DNA of 64,000 nucleotides from Gorsachius magnificus. Its lineage: Eukaryota > Chordata > Aves > Pelecaniformes > Ardeidae. Positions 23,940-36,100 of this stretch are shown here, piece by piece. Within the stretch, counting starts at the first letter, position 1. Every line of letters begins with the position of its first letter. Position numbers and translations under genes: made by a program. Where the stretch lies: positions 31,703,007-31,767,006 of the forward strand of contig CM067086.1 in the NCBI GenBank assembly GCA_034008185.1, given 5' to 3'. Below the pieces are notes generated by a model. The model was not told the origin of the DNA. It did no database searches and saw only the letters and a program-made list of their open reading frames with translations.

Positions 23940-26680
23940 GTAAGCCCTTTCTTCTGTGTCCCCATGTGTTCTTGAAGTACTATGGTCAGTGATGTGATAT
24001 GAGGCACTGGTTTGCCATCGCAGTGCACAGAGAGGAAAGATGTGATGAGTGCAGTTAGATGATGCTGAGGAAACTCAAAGGAAGGAGCTGTCCTGGGGGC
24101 TTGGGGACAGCTTTGAGCACCAGGGACATGAGTACCTCTACACATGGGCCCATCTCTTCTGCCTTCTTGACTTGTCTCAGAAGCGCTCCTTGGTGCTGCA
24201 TTTGTATTTCCTCTGTGACTTGCTCCTTAAGGTTTTAGAATCCATCAGACCTTCTCTTGCCCACAATGAATTACACACGTGTAAATAAAGGAATTAGTCT
24301 CCCATCTCTTAAGTTTCCATTTTTTGACTGGTAGTCAGTGATTACTGATCCTTTTGCACAAGGGGATTTTTAGGCTACAAAACTTCTAGGCCATAAAACT
24401 ATTCATGGCAGCTCATCAGGAATAATACAGGCTGCTTCTCCTTTTAGAAAAAAGTTTTAAATTGACTGAGGTTCAGTTCCGCTGGTTCTTCAGACAGTTG
24501 GCAATCATACAAGACAATATGCTTTACAAAGCGATGAGTGAAGAAGTAGCCTCTCCTAGTGTGATACATGATCTTTTAGTACTCCTTAATTTTATTTTAT
24601 ACTTGCTTCTTATGTTCCACTTTTTCCAGTGCCTTGCACAGTTGGAGCCTATTATTGATCCAGAAAATGGTATTAAGTTAAATGGAGAGTATTATCCTAT
24701 CTTTTCTTGACAGTTTAATAATTATGCACTTATGTTTGGGGAGTCTAAATACAAGAGAAGGGAGGCACTGGATGTGATCTCAGGGGATGCAATTAGGGGT
24801 AATGGGTGTGAAAAAGAAAAATTAGAATGAATATAATCAATTAGTGAATGAAATCAAGTAGGATATAAAAACTTTACCATGAGATATTACTTTAAATTAA
24901 GAAAAATCTTACCACTTTTAAGTGGATGCCAATATGTATGTAAGTATTTTTTTGTTTTGTTTTGTTACACCAATATGCTTTTCAAATGTATGTTTACAAC
25001 ACTCTTGCAAACAGAAAATAATAACACTCATAATAATAATAATTTTGCTGTAGCTGCTCTTTTATTTTCATTAGCTGTCAGAACTACACCTTTGATTCGT
25101 TTCCAATAAAGCAATAGCATAAGAAGCTGCTGTTGACACAACTGTCGTCTTGCATTCTGATTTTGCTTCTAGGTAGTTTTTTTCAGTACCTCTGTATTTT
25201 GTCTTGGAATTTCTTATGTTACCTCTCAACATATAAAAATACATCTATAATATGAATGATAATATGAATCTTGGTGATTATAGTATCATGCCCCAAATAC
25301 AGAGTTTTGTGAAAGAGGAAGATTTTTATCTCCTGTTCTTCCTGTGTTAGCCTGCATCATTAAAAATGATGCTTTTTTCCCTTCAGCAACTGGTTCTCCT
25401 TTTCCTTTTTTGCTAGGTCAATGGCAGAGATTTGAAGGATTTGCGGCACAAGGATGCTGTGGAACTGTTCCGGAATGCAGGCTGTGACGTATCTCTGAAA
25501 ATTCAGCGCAGGGTATGTTTCACCTGCTTCTTAGGGTTATTTCTGGCTCAGTTTAGCCTGGTTTCTATGACTGATAGCTCTCCATTCATGAGGCAGAAAA
25601 ATACCATGTCCAGGTGCTCAGTGTGAATTAGGCATATAAAGATTTTGTTTGGACTATGGCTTTCTCTAGTTGACCACAGCTGTAATCATCCATGCATTAC
25701 TTGTTTGTAACAGTATCATTGAAGAGGTGAGTTTGGAGAAGTCCCTGGGTCTTTGTTTTGCTGGAGTGTGGTGTGTTTTCTCATGGATCTCCTTTCTCAG
25801 AGGTAGAGGTGTATCTGTGACAGCAGAATCTCAAGCTGTCCAGTTTTGTTTCAGAGGCCAAAATCTTACTGGAGACAAAATTCCCCTGTTGTTTCAGAGG
25901 TCGTCACTTATGTTAGTGTTGAGATGTGTGTGCAGCACACCACAAAGGAACAAATGTGGGCCTCTATAGTTTAAATATACTGGCACCATTTTGGATGTAT
26001 GAGAAGAATCCTTAATCCACTGTTGTAATTTGAACATCCCTGCCTAGCATTGTAGTTGACAAAGGAAATATCGATCAGCCTGAAGCTGGTGGGAGAGAGG
26101 TGGGTTGAGGCCCCTTTTCTACTCCCTTAATAAAAGGGGTAAATCTTCTGGACCAGTGTACAGGGCAGGTAAGAAAAACAGAGAGAATTAGTGATGCCCT
26201 TTTCCTGGTAAAGACACCAGGAAATGTGGGGAACTGCATCAAGGGATGACTGGGAATGTGTATATCATTGCTTCTGCTGTACAAAAGATGTACCCTGCCC
26301 CAGCTGTTACAGTTGTAATTTACAAAGTGGAAGAGAAACATTGAGGGTGCCTGGTCATGACTGGGTACCCTGCAATAAAGCTCAGTCCATCCAAAGCCGT
26401 TCTAACCCTCCCATGTGTGGAGCGTACAGGTACCTGGGGAAACCATCTTGCACATCCTTACAGAACCACCTGGTCCTGACACAGAACTGGGGGCTTTCCC
26501 ATGATGGGCTCTGACACAAATGCTTTTCTTTCCTTGTAGTTGCAGCCACAAAATGGCCCTGTGGGTCATCGAGGCGGTGGAGAATCAGGTGGGCTTCCTC
26601 TAGCAGCCATTCTTGTGCCAGGCCTGGCGCTTGCTGCAGCAGCGGTCTGGATCTTGCTGAGGTATCGACAGCGGATGTGA
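23803..26680 (+). CDS. SYNJ2BP: SYNJ2BP (OMP25), mitochondrial outer-membrane PDZ protein; exons 2-4
   Basis: Coding exons are 23803-23939, 25417-25512 and 26540-26680, with GT/AG introns and matching phases. After the split Gly they encode 123 residues, exactly the length of human SYNJ2BP from residue 23 to 145. The PDZ domain has the carboxylate-binding loop GLGF at the start of exon 2, then [34 protein letters not shown] and, in exon 3, [20 protein letters not shown]. The last exon has a hydrophobic stretch ([20 protein letters not shown]) followed by RYRQRM, a C-terminal tail anchor. SYNJ2BP recruits PDZ-ligand proteins such as synaptojanin-2 to the mitochondrial surface. Exon 1 (about 21 codons) is not found; see the CpG island entry. 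The PDZ core has no disruption. Confidence 0.96.
25417..25512 (+). CDS. SYNJ2BP: SYNJ2BP exon 3 (PDZ second half)
   Basis: A 96-base, 32-codon exon in phase 0 at both ends, between TTTGCTAG and GTATGT. It encodes [20 protein letters not shown] and then [10 protein letters not shown]: the alpha-B helix and last strand of the PDZ domain. Confidence 0.95.
26540..26680 (+). CDS. SYNJ2BP: SYNJ2BP exon 4 (tail anchor)
   Basis: Starts in phase 0 after TTGTAG. It encodes [18 protein letters not shown], then a roughly 20-residue alanine/leucine-rich membrane segment and RYRQRM before TGA at 26678-26680. The short basic end after the membrane segment is typical of mitochondrial outer-membrane tail anchors. 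Confidence 0.95.
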   Translation: MQPQNGPVGHRGGGESGGLPLAAILVPGLALAAAAVWILLRYRQRM

Positions 26681-26879
26681 AGAGTTCACGTTTTGGATAT
26701 CACTGCGTATTTTACACAGCTATGATGTAATTTAAAGATAGAGAATCAACGATTTTATCACAGACTGATGTCAAAAAGGATCATTGCCTATCATAAAGCT
26801 GCTGCTGATGTTCTTGATTTTGTTGCAGGGTGGGTGGAAGCAGAGAGGAAAAGAGGAAGGGAGATGACTGTGTTCGTGT

Positions 26880-26938
26880 ATAGAGTGGGATAGCTCTGTT
26901 TTTGACTAATCTGAGGAGGTTTTGCTATCCCGCTCTAT
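26880..26938 (+). other. Long hairpin in SYNJ2BP 3' UTR
   Basis: ATAGAGTGGGATAGC (26880-26894) pairs with GCTATCCCGCTCTAT (26924-26938): 15 base pairs with one T-G wobble in RNA, and a 29-base loop. It lies 200 bases past the stop codon, before the polyadenylation signals. Function is unknown; it could be a regulatory stem-loop or a relic of a small inverted-repeat element. Confidence 0.7.
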
Positions 26939-27108
26939 TTTGCACCATGAACTTTCAAAACACACTTGCCTATTCCATGTTTTAAGATGTGACTTTTGGC
27001 TAAAGGGGGTGGGGGTTGGGGTGGTTTTAAATCAAAAACATTTACTAGAGGCTTTGCCTTGTTTCCACTGAATTTTTCTTGAAACTGATGATCCCTGTCT
27101 GAACCATG

Positions 27109-27114
27109 AATAAA
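27109..27114 (+). promoter_or_regulatory. SYNJ2BP: SYNJ2BP polyadenylation signal AATAAA (proximal)
   Basis: AATAAA occurs 429 bases after the stop codon, 64 bases before a second copy. Two closely spaced signals suggest alternative cleavage with little change in the 3' UTR. Confidence 0.55.
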
Positions 27115-27172
27115 GAGAAGCAATGTGGAGGGTACATTATTTTTTCCATTGAATTTTTGTTGGTTGTTGCTA

Positions 27173-27178
27173 AATAAA
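27173..27178 (+). promoter_or_regulatory. SYNJ2BP: SYNJ2BP polyadenylation signal AATAAA (distal)
   Basis: The second canonical hexamer after the stop codon, followed within 35 bases by T/G-rich sequence (TCTGTGGTTT). It is a good candidate for the main 3' end. Confidence 0.6.
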
Positions 27179-27189
27179 TGCCTTAAGAA

Positions 27190-30100
27190 AAATGTATAAA
27201 ATCTAATCTGTGGTTTCACAGGTAAAATCATTGGTGTAGCTGCTGATTTAGCAGTAATATGCAGTATTGGTGAGGTATTCTACCAGTTCTGGAAAGACAG
27301 AAGATAGCCTGCTGCTAGAAAAAGACTTGGATTGTCGGAATGACTGCTCATTCTTGGGTCAGAGTTTAGGAGAAAGCTTTCTACAAAATGCCAGCATACC
27401 AGAGAGAGAGACAGGCAGACGATTGAATCACGAGGATAAGCAGTGGCAAGAGATTTGAGCATGCTGAAGCTGCAGGAGAGTTTTTAAATTAGTAGTGAAG
27501 CAATAGTCCCTCCATCCATCAGGTGGGTTGAAGTCTGCATCTCTTGGGTTAAAAGTCTGTTTTGGGGGTTATTTTTACCATGGGCAGTACTTCAGATAAA
27601 GTTTTCTGTAGCAGCTAACTTGCTTTCTGTAGTCAGAAAATCTTATGGTGCTTGAAAGGGGGAAGCTGAGAGCAGGCTGGGATTGTCCTGGCTATTGCTT
27701 GTTTGTGAAGACTGATATGATGTTCAGGAGATGGACTGGCAGGTATAAGCCACGCTTAGTGGGTAAAACCAAAGGGAGAGACCCTTGCTCTGGAAAGGGT
27801 GTTGCTGAATTTACATGCAGGGTCTAATCTCCTCACTATGATTTGAATGGTGTTAAATGCCCCAGCTGACATGAGCTTTGTGGGGTAAAAACTGTTTCTC
27901 TTGTAGCCAAAAAATCAATGTGGTTTGTTATCTTTGTAAAAGAAAAGCAAAATGCACGGGCTGGTCTGTATGATGCCAAAAAACCCCCACATATGCAATA
28001 TATGTATTCAAACAGAAAAACTGGTGTCTCGGTGCTTTACTTATCTCTGTTCTTCGTTATTCTAGCAGGATGTTGCTGATGTATTTGGAATTGTTGTGTG
28101 TTTGCTCAGGGCTGTATTCCTGCTGTCTGCTGTGGATAGAAATGCTATGCTGTTACACATGACATTCCTAAATCACCACGGGGTTTCAGAGCACTTAGAC
28201 CACATGAAATCTTGCTTGGGCCTACAAACTGCTGTAGTGTAAGGGGAGGAAAAAACATGAGGAATTTTGTTCAGTGTTCTTAGGGGACTTTGAGAACAGA
28301 CTTGAGGTTTGGTGAACATATGCTGATGTTGGATGGCCTGGGCTGATGCATGCAGTGATGTGCCTTGGCCTGCAAATCAGTTATGCCTGATAGCACAAGG
28401 GCTGCTGTTCGGACAGATCTTTGCAGATGCAGCTTCTTGCTTGTCTGTAACCTGCTCTGAATATTTGGCTGTGGTGTCTGTGTGGAGCATGTGTGTGTTA
28501 AGACAGGCGATTAGAACTTGATGCTGTTGTATCCCAGCTGTCAGAATGAAGATGCAGATAGTGAGAAGAATGTCTGTCTGGGACAAACCTCTTGTTAGCT
28601 CTTGACTGAGTCGAGTTTTTGTGAGAGCAAGTGTGTGGAACAGGCTGAGAGGATGAGGATTTGCAGAACGGAGTGGTTACTTGTACTCATTTCCCATTGA
28701 AGTAAGCAGAGAAAGCAAGGTTTTGGGGTGTTTTTATATTTTTTTTGTTACCTTTCGACTTTGGCATTTTGATACTGTTCAGACATGGTTGCCATCTGTG
28801 TTGCAGGCAGTTTATTATCGGAGGACAGTTATATCCAATGCCCAGATAACTGATGTGGCTTACTGAGCAAGAAAAGGCCCTTCTGGTGCATACTGTTCCT
28901 TTTGATTTCATTTCACAATTACTAAATACTTTTAATACCACACCATTAACTTGGTGGCTTTTCCAGAAGTCTGAATAGTAGTTTTTACTTGGAATTTAAA
29001 CTACCCAGTCTAACCTTCAGGAACACCTTTCTGCATCTGCTGCCTTCAAACCAGTGTCTGAGGAGTGCAAACAGTCCCTTTCCCAATCCCCAGCCACCTC
29101 TTGTCCCATTTACTGACAAAAACCTTGTGGAAAATACACCTCAACCCCAAACTCTCCTGTGAGCTGTGGCTCATATTACTTTCTCTCAGCAGCTGGGCTG
29201 TCTCACCTAAACTTTGTGTGTTTTCCAAAGTCGTGGTTTCTCTAGCCTTGAGTTTCATCTTTGCACTGAGTACTATATATACATTTTCTATCATTGTGGA
29301 AGAAGGGAATTAAAAAAATATCTAATGAGGACAGCTTGTAAATGCAAGTGATCAGAGAGTTTTAGCTTTTGTTACGACTTAAATCTCTGAGTTTTGAAAA
29401 AGAGATAAGTTGAAATCTTGAAGACAAACATAAAAAGCATCCTAACGGTAACTTATGTTTGGTTTAAGAACTCACTTGCCATTAATGCTGAGGGCAGCCA
29501 CAATTCTTAAATCCTTGTGTGTTTCTCCCATTCTCATCTGTTCCCTCAACCTTACTGTGAACTTACTGACCTGCTGAAGCCTGGATTCTCATATCCATAG
29601 TTTAAAGACAAATCCATCTAGTTTGACTTCCTGTGTATTCTAGGCATTTGTGTCTCACCAAGTCTCCTGAATTGCATCTGCTAATAATACATATTTGACG
29701 TAGGTGTAACAGTGAGGAAGAGCAGCCAGACTTGATGTGAGGATAGAAAGATGCACTACTTCTGGTACTTTTTAATTAAAACAAACTAGAAAAGAGGGTG
29801 TGGGAGGGAAAGGTGCCTTGCTTTCAGTTTGCCTTTAGGGTCCAACAACTGGTTTGTTAGGTTGTTCTGTGCTAGATTAGAGAGGCCTCTAATAAATGAT
29901 AGTCCCTCCGTGTGAGGGGATCTGTGTGTTGTAATTGCCTTACCTCTCACATTATTTTTAACAAATGAAGACAACTGAGCCCTTTAAGATTCTCACTGTA
30001 AGATACTTTCTCTTTTGGAGTAGATTCTGTGGCTTCCTGCATCCTTTCCAGTGTTTCTGTATTGCTTGTAAAATGCAGACACCCCAGCCACGGTGCAGAG

Positions 30101-33100
30101 TCTCACTACTGAGCATACCAATGCCATATACTAGAAGTTTTCCATATCAGTTGTATCTGCAAACCCTTAAATTTTTTTTGTGAAGGTGCAGACACCTGCA
30201 AAGCAAATTTAAGCCCAACACCTGAGAATTGGCTTTTCTTCAATAACTTTTATGAATCTTTTAGAAGTGGCATACAGCTTTTCCCTTCTTTGTTTGCTTT
30301 TTCAAGTGCCCTAAGGAATCTGTAATCCACAGAATAAACGCCATCGCCACATGAGAGCTAAATTCTCTTAGTTCCAGTTTGTAGACCAAAAGAACAATCC
30401 CTTTTGGTCATAGTGTGACACTAGAGATCAGTGTTAAGTGCCTGTATATTCTGACTTCTAAATCCTCGCCTATACCCAGATGTGACCTCCATGGTATGGG
30501 TGAAGGTGTCCGACTTTGCCTTTTGTTGAATGACTGCGTCTCCTGTTCAAATTGGCTGTGCACACTGACAGGCCCAGATTCCACCATCTCTGCCTTGTCT
30601 GCTGTGTTATTTACCAGTCCACTATCTTTAGCAGTACCGGTTTTGTCTTCTGCCAGATCATTGGTGAAAATACTGAACAGAGTTTGGTACACAGGCAACT
30701 TCCCCCCCATGGTTATGATTTTTTGGTAACTGTTGGTATCTCCTGATTATTGTCTTATTTGTCTGTTTAACGGATGTGTTTTGATAGCATATGGCATTGA
30801 TTTATTTTTTTTTTTTTTAAAAATACATGTATCTGCATAGTACTAAGTAGATTACATCTGAATGGTCAGTAAACTTCATCTGTTCTCTTGCTGGCAGAAG
30901 CTGATACAAGGGTAATAATCAGGTCAAGTGAGCTTTATGAGCCAGTCTTCCTCCCCTCCTCTTTCCTAATTTATTGATGTGGGTTTTACCTCTGGAAGTC
31001 ATTTTCCTCTACTCAGGTTGAAGGAAAGAGCAGGTAACTTACTGATGGGACAGTGTCCCACTGGCTGGGGGCCCAAGGGAAAGGTTACATGGAGAAGTCT
31101 GAAGGAGGGCCTTAACTATGCCCTGTCCTCAGGATTTTCCTTGTCACTAGCTTTAGGCACCTGCTGCATCTGTGCTTGGTACATGCCCTCTCTGGAGCTC
31201 TGCTTGCTCTCTTCCCATGTACAGCTGAGGGGGACTCCAGGCCTTTTAAAACTTCTTTGAAGAAGGATCCACGTACAATGAGAACGTACACTGGTTTAAA
31301 GGAAGAGCGATGTTCTGTAGGCTTAAAATGGCTCTCCTTGTCAAATTTGAAAGCTTTCGTCCTTGTAGCTGCAGCTGTAACTGATTGCAGGCAACTTTCA
31401 CTGTATATCTCCTACCTGGCTGCCAAAACCAACTTTCCTAGGCTGGCACCCTTAGTGAAGAAGAGTTAATTGTGCTAAGTATGCAGGGTAACTATTCAAA
31501 CTAGCATGTGAATGATTGGAGATCATTCAACAAGCTTTCATGCTTGTGTTTGTGTCCAAGTCTTCCAGCCATGTTTCCCTTTGGTAAGGTTCTCTTCCTT
31601 CTCATCCCTCTTCACCACCTCTCAGCAGCCTAGCATTTGTGCCTGGCTTGCATTTTTTAGTGTGACACAAAAGCAATTGTCATAGAAAAATTACTGCTTT
31701 TGCTTTGGTCAGCAGATACTGATATTTGTTAATTCAACTGTGTCCCCTTGGTTGCTCTGAACTAGCTGTTGGACTTAGTGTTACTTCTTCATTTTCTCTT
31801 CCCTTTGGAAAAGGATATTGGCATTTAGTTCTGTGACTGCCCTCATTCTGGCCGGTTTGCCAGGTGTTGGAGGATGGAACACCAGAACACCAAGCATGAG
31901 CATGTTCTCCTCTGAGGTAGTGGGTGCTGTACAGTTGGAGCAGCAAGAGGCTCTGATCAGCTCTGAACTCAGCCCGGAGAAGCCCCAGGAGCTTCACTCT
32001 GTGAGTATGTGGACACTAGAAGCTCTTGCCAAGTATCAATATTTCAAGCAGAATGGTCCAGTCTTTACAGCAGTGGGGGCTGGATCCCAGTTTTAGGAAT
32101 GCCTCTGAAGACCTGTGTTGATGTTGTGACAGCTCTCAGCTCCAGGCCTGCCCTTTTTGCCCTTATGATGTGTCTGTCTCACCTTTCCAAGTTCCTGATT
32201 GGGGTGGTGCTGGGAGAAAAGATGTTTCCAGTTGTTAGAGCATAACAGTCCACATTAGACCTGTACGCCATCTCCTGCTGTGGGTTGGATGGGCAGGATA
32301 GGCACATCTTAGGGCTCACCAGCCAGATGACCATGTATCCGCTATTTTGGAAAGTGCAGCAGAAGTGCAGTTTATGCTAAGTATGTCATTCTTCTGCTGG
32401 GACAGAGTATTTCCAGAAAAAGAAGAGAGAAAGAGAGAAAGTGAAGCAAAGGCAAGGAGAATTTGGGGAAGACAGCTGTACTTCTGTTGGAGAGCAGGGT
32501 TGTCTATATATCTGTGGCTAACAACATGTCTGGGAAAAGTTTTTGGGAGAGTCTTAGAGTGGATGAGAAAAGAAGGGCTGAAGAAAATGGCTTCGTTCTT
32601 ACGCATAGTCGAGTGTGTGAGGGAAGTGTGCTCCTAAAGGAAGGGAAATGAGTTTTAAAAGAAATGATGGCTGAGCCTGGTTCAGTAGGACTGCTTGGCC
32701 TGGGGCAGCGGAGGGAAGCCGTGGAACACAGCTGGGGCTGGCTGATTTAAACACTGTGTTTTCTGGGAATGGAGAAGTAGCAGTGTAAGGTATAAGCCAT
32801 GCTGGTTTTTCATCTTTGACACAGCCACTTGCTTCAGCTGCTAACTAGTAATAAGCACTTGATGAACCATTAGAGCTACTCTGGATGTTAATAACATTCA
32901 TGCAAATAAACTAGCAGCTCGGTTCCCCTGAATCACTTACAATTTAGAGCTCATAGGTAGTTCTCAAGGTAGATTGCTGACATTAATTGAAGGACATCAA
33001 GCTGTTAAATTGGAAATAGTCTAAGTTAGATGGTTCTGTGCAGGAAAATGCTTGGGTTCTTAAAGGTGTTTTTTAAATCTAGAATGATTGAGATACTAGC

Positions 33101-36100
33101 AATCCGGTGTTAAAAGTTGTTAGCATGGGCATTCCCAGGTGGAACTGGAGACTGTATGAAAGAAATTACTTGTGAAATATTTGCTGCCCCACTTAAGTAC
33201 ATAGGCTGTATGGGAGTCCAAAAGCAAAACATGAAATAGTGGGTTCACAGTTACCTCAAATGGTCTTTGCATTCATTGCTCCTCAGCATATTTTAGTAAA
33301 CTTCTAAATCACTGAAACAATAAAACATGGAAGGAAAAGGGATAAAAGAACTGTAATATTTAGGGCTTCTTTCACTTCTTTCTAAGTATAGCAAGTATAG
33401 TACAGTTTGGGAATATAGTTCAGAAATTTGATTTTAAAAGGTGAGTAGTAATCCATGATTATGTGAATTTTTTTCTTCTTTCAGTGCGTAAATAATACTC
33501 TTCAGGAGGGTTTCTAGTGAATTAAGAGAAGACTTTATGCAGCTCTGCTTATTCTCCTCCACAGACTTGTCAGCTGATGCACAAAAAGGCATGCTGGTCA
33601 CACGCTCTAATGGCAAAGATAATACCTTTGGCTGTAAAGTGCTCTTTTACAAGGGAAGTATTCATGTGTTCTTGGCTTTGCTGTGTTGGGTCGCATGGGG
33701 AGGGAGCAGAAATCAGGTAGGAAGTAAAGCCACAAAAGGTGCAAGAGGTCTTGCAGAAGCAGGGTGGGTGTCAGTGGGACATATGGCAGAGTTGCGGTCT
33801 GCCTGGCATAGCAGTCCTCCTCTAGGCTGGGAGCTTCCCTGCAGGAACCGAGCTCCTCAGCCCCTTTATCCGAGTTCCTGCAGCAGTGTGGGACTTCTGA
33901 GTCCCAGCGGAGCCATCGCATGCCATGTGGCTGAATTGCAGCAAGACTGCTGCAAAAAGCCAGTTTGTCTGCCAGCCCGGCACTCGAAGATCACAGTTCT
34001 GCAAAGAAATTTCAGTCTTAAGTCCTTTTTCGTAAATTATTTGCATTTTTTTTCCCTAGAAGTGGTACCAGATTTGCCAGTTAACTATAAACCACTGAGA
34101 AAGTGTTGCTTAGATGTTGTCAAGGAATCTGATCAAACTGTTAACTTTTTTTCTAATGGTAGTGAAAAGAGAGTGCTTGAATCTGTACCAAAATTAAACA
34201 GCACAGTGGTTTATGGGCTCCACTGCATTTGACTCAGAGGTTGAAACAGGACTTCAGATGTTCTTGTGTGAACATTTAGACATGCTGGAATGAGGAGGAA
34301 AAAGCCTTCCCGTTCCATATTCAAGTTCTCCCTGCTAGGCAAGCTTTAATTAATCTCTCCCTGAACTGCTGGTGTGTCCCATTTTGGCTACTGAATTTGT
34401 TTGTAGTGTATAAATACTTATAAAAATCCTAAACAGAGGATATAAGAGCACTGATCAGCTGAATGAGAACAGGCTGTTCTGAAGCTGCGGTATGAAGCTG
34501 GGTAATAAAACCAAATGCAGGCCAGCACACAGACTTCTGTGGCTATTCTTTAAAAAAAAATTGTAATCAAACTGCTGCTTCAGGGAAACCACTGTACCCT
34601 GCTACTGCCGTCTCTTAAGTGCTATTTTAAATGCTGGCATCAGAACATGTATGGTGGTGTTCCAGGTGAACACCGCAGTATGGAGATGTGGGCTGGATGT
34701 GAATGGCACTGATTATGAAAGATTGGCTGGAGAAGGAGAAGGGTTTGGATGACCTCGAGGATTCAACAGTTGTTGCTAAAGGACGAGGTTTGGGCCACCT
34801 TACAGTACTGCTTGCGTGTGCCTCAATCAATGTGTTGTGAGTATCTGTGCTGATTCTTTGAGAAGCAGGCCCTACCTTTCCAAAATGCAGGCTTATTTTT
34901 TGCATAAAGCCAACATGCCTTTGATTTTGAAGTGGTTAAAGTTAAAGGGATTTTCTCTCAGTGGCTTCAACTTACTGAAATAGGTTCTGACAGTCGTGTT
35001 ATTTAACATTTTAGAGGTGGCAACCATTTCTGATTCAGAGCTTAACAACAGGGGATACAGAGGATGAATGTCTCATGTTGAGACAAGAAAAGCAATGTTA
35101 GGCTGGTGTTCCTGCCATGCTTCTCCTGGCAGTGCGGGCAGGTGGGAGGAGAAGGTGGATGCCAGAGAGTTGTCTCTCTTGCTTGTCAAATGCTGATCTA
35201 TTTTAAGAGCACCAAACTGGAAACTCTTCTCTAGAACTTTGCTTTGCTATGGCCTTCTAGTGATTTTTTTTTTTTTCAATGCTTGAAATACATTGCTTTT
35301 TTGCTGGGCCATCAGCAAAACATACAAGACCTTTCTCCACATAATTCTGAAAGTTTTCTGCCTGCCTCCAGCTCCTCCATGCACTGGAGGGATAAGAGAA
35401 CTTTTTCAAGCCTGAAATGAAAACCACAAACTTGAGGCTAAATACAGGCCGATGCATTTTCTCTGAATTTAACTTAATTATGTTAATCAGATAGCCAACT
35501 TAGGAGAGAGAAAAGTGTTTCTTCCCTGTGGAGAAGAACTCTATTTGCCCTTTACTAAAAGGCAGAGAGGTAATTATCACCTGTAGGACAGGGATGGGTT
35601 AGCAGGAAGCAAATCCTAGTGTGCCCCAAAGCTGTCCTCTTGAGGTTCTGATTCAGAGATTAATTTGAATTGCTTGACTTGCCTTTTAAAGGTATACGTC
35701 TCCTGTATGGATTAAATCTAAGGTGTTGAAAAGTAGGATGCTTGTTTTGTGAAACCACCAGTAATGGTGTATTTCTGTCATTTAACAGTTGGCCTGGTAA
35801 ATTATTTGTGATGCATAGTATTTGTGTGGTTTAGCCTCTATACTTTTCAGAAGGACACTTGATATACTTTCTCTATATGAATATATTTTTAACTGTCTAG
35901 TAGAGTAGGGATGAAAAAAAAAATGAAGTAATACTGTGTACACACAGAAATGACCCATCTATATGATCACTGCCTGTTGAGGATACAATTACTGAGCATT
36001 AGTGATTCATTAGCAATTCTCAATTCCTTGGTTCCCAAGATGGCAATATCAAATCAGTGCAGTGTTCTTGGATATGATCAGTGGCTCATCTAAATACACA

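Noticed and set aside
30805..30835. Poly-T followed by A-rich sequence as a retroelement tail
   Set aside because: No element body or target duplication could be seen on either side.
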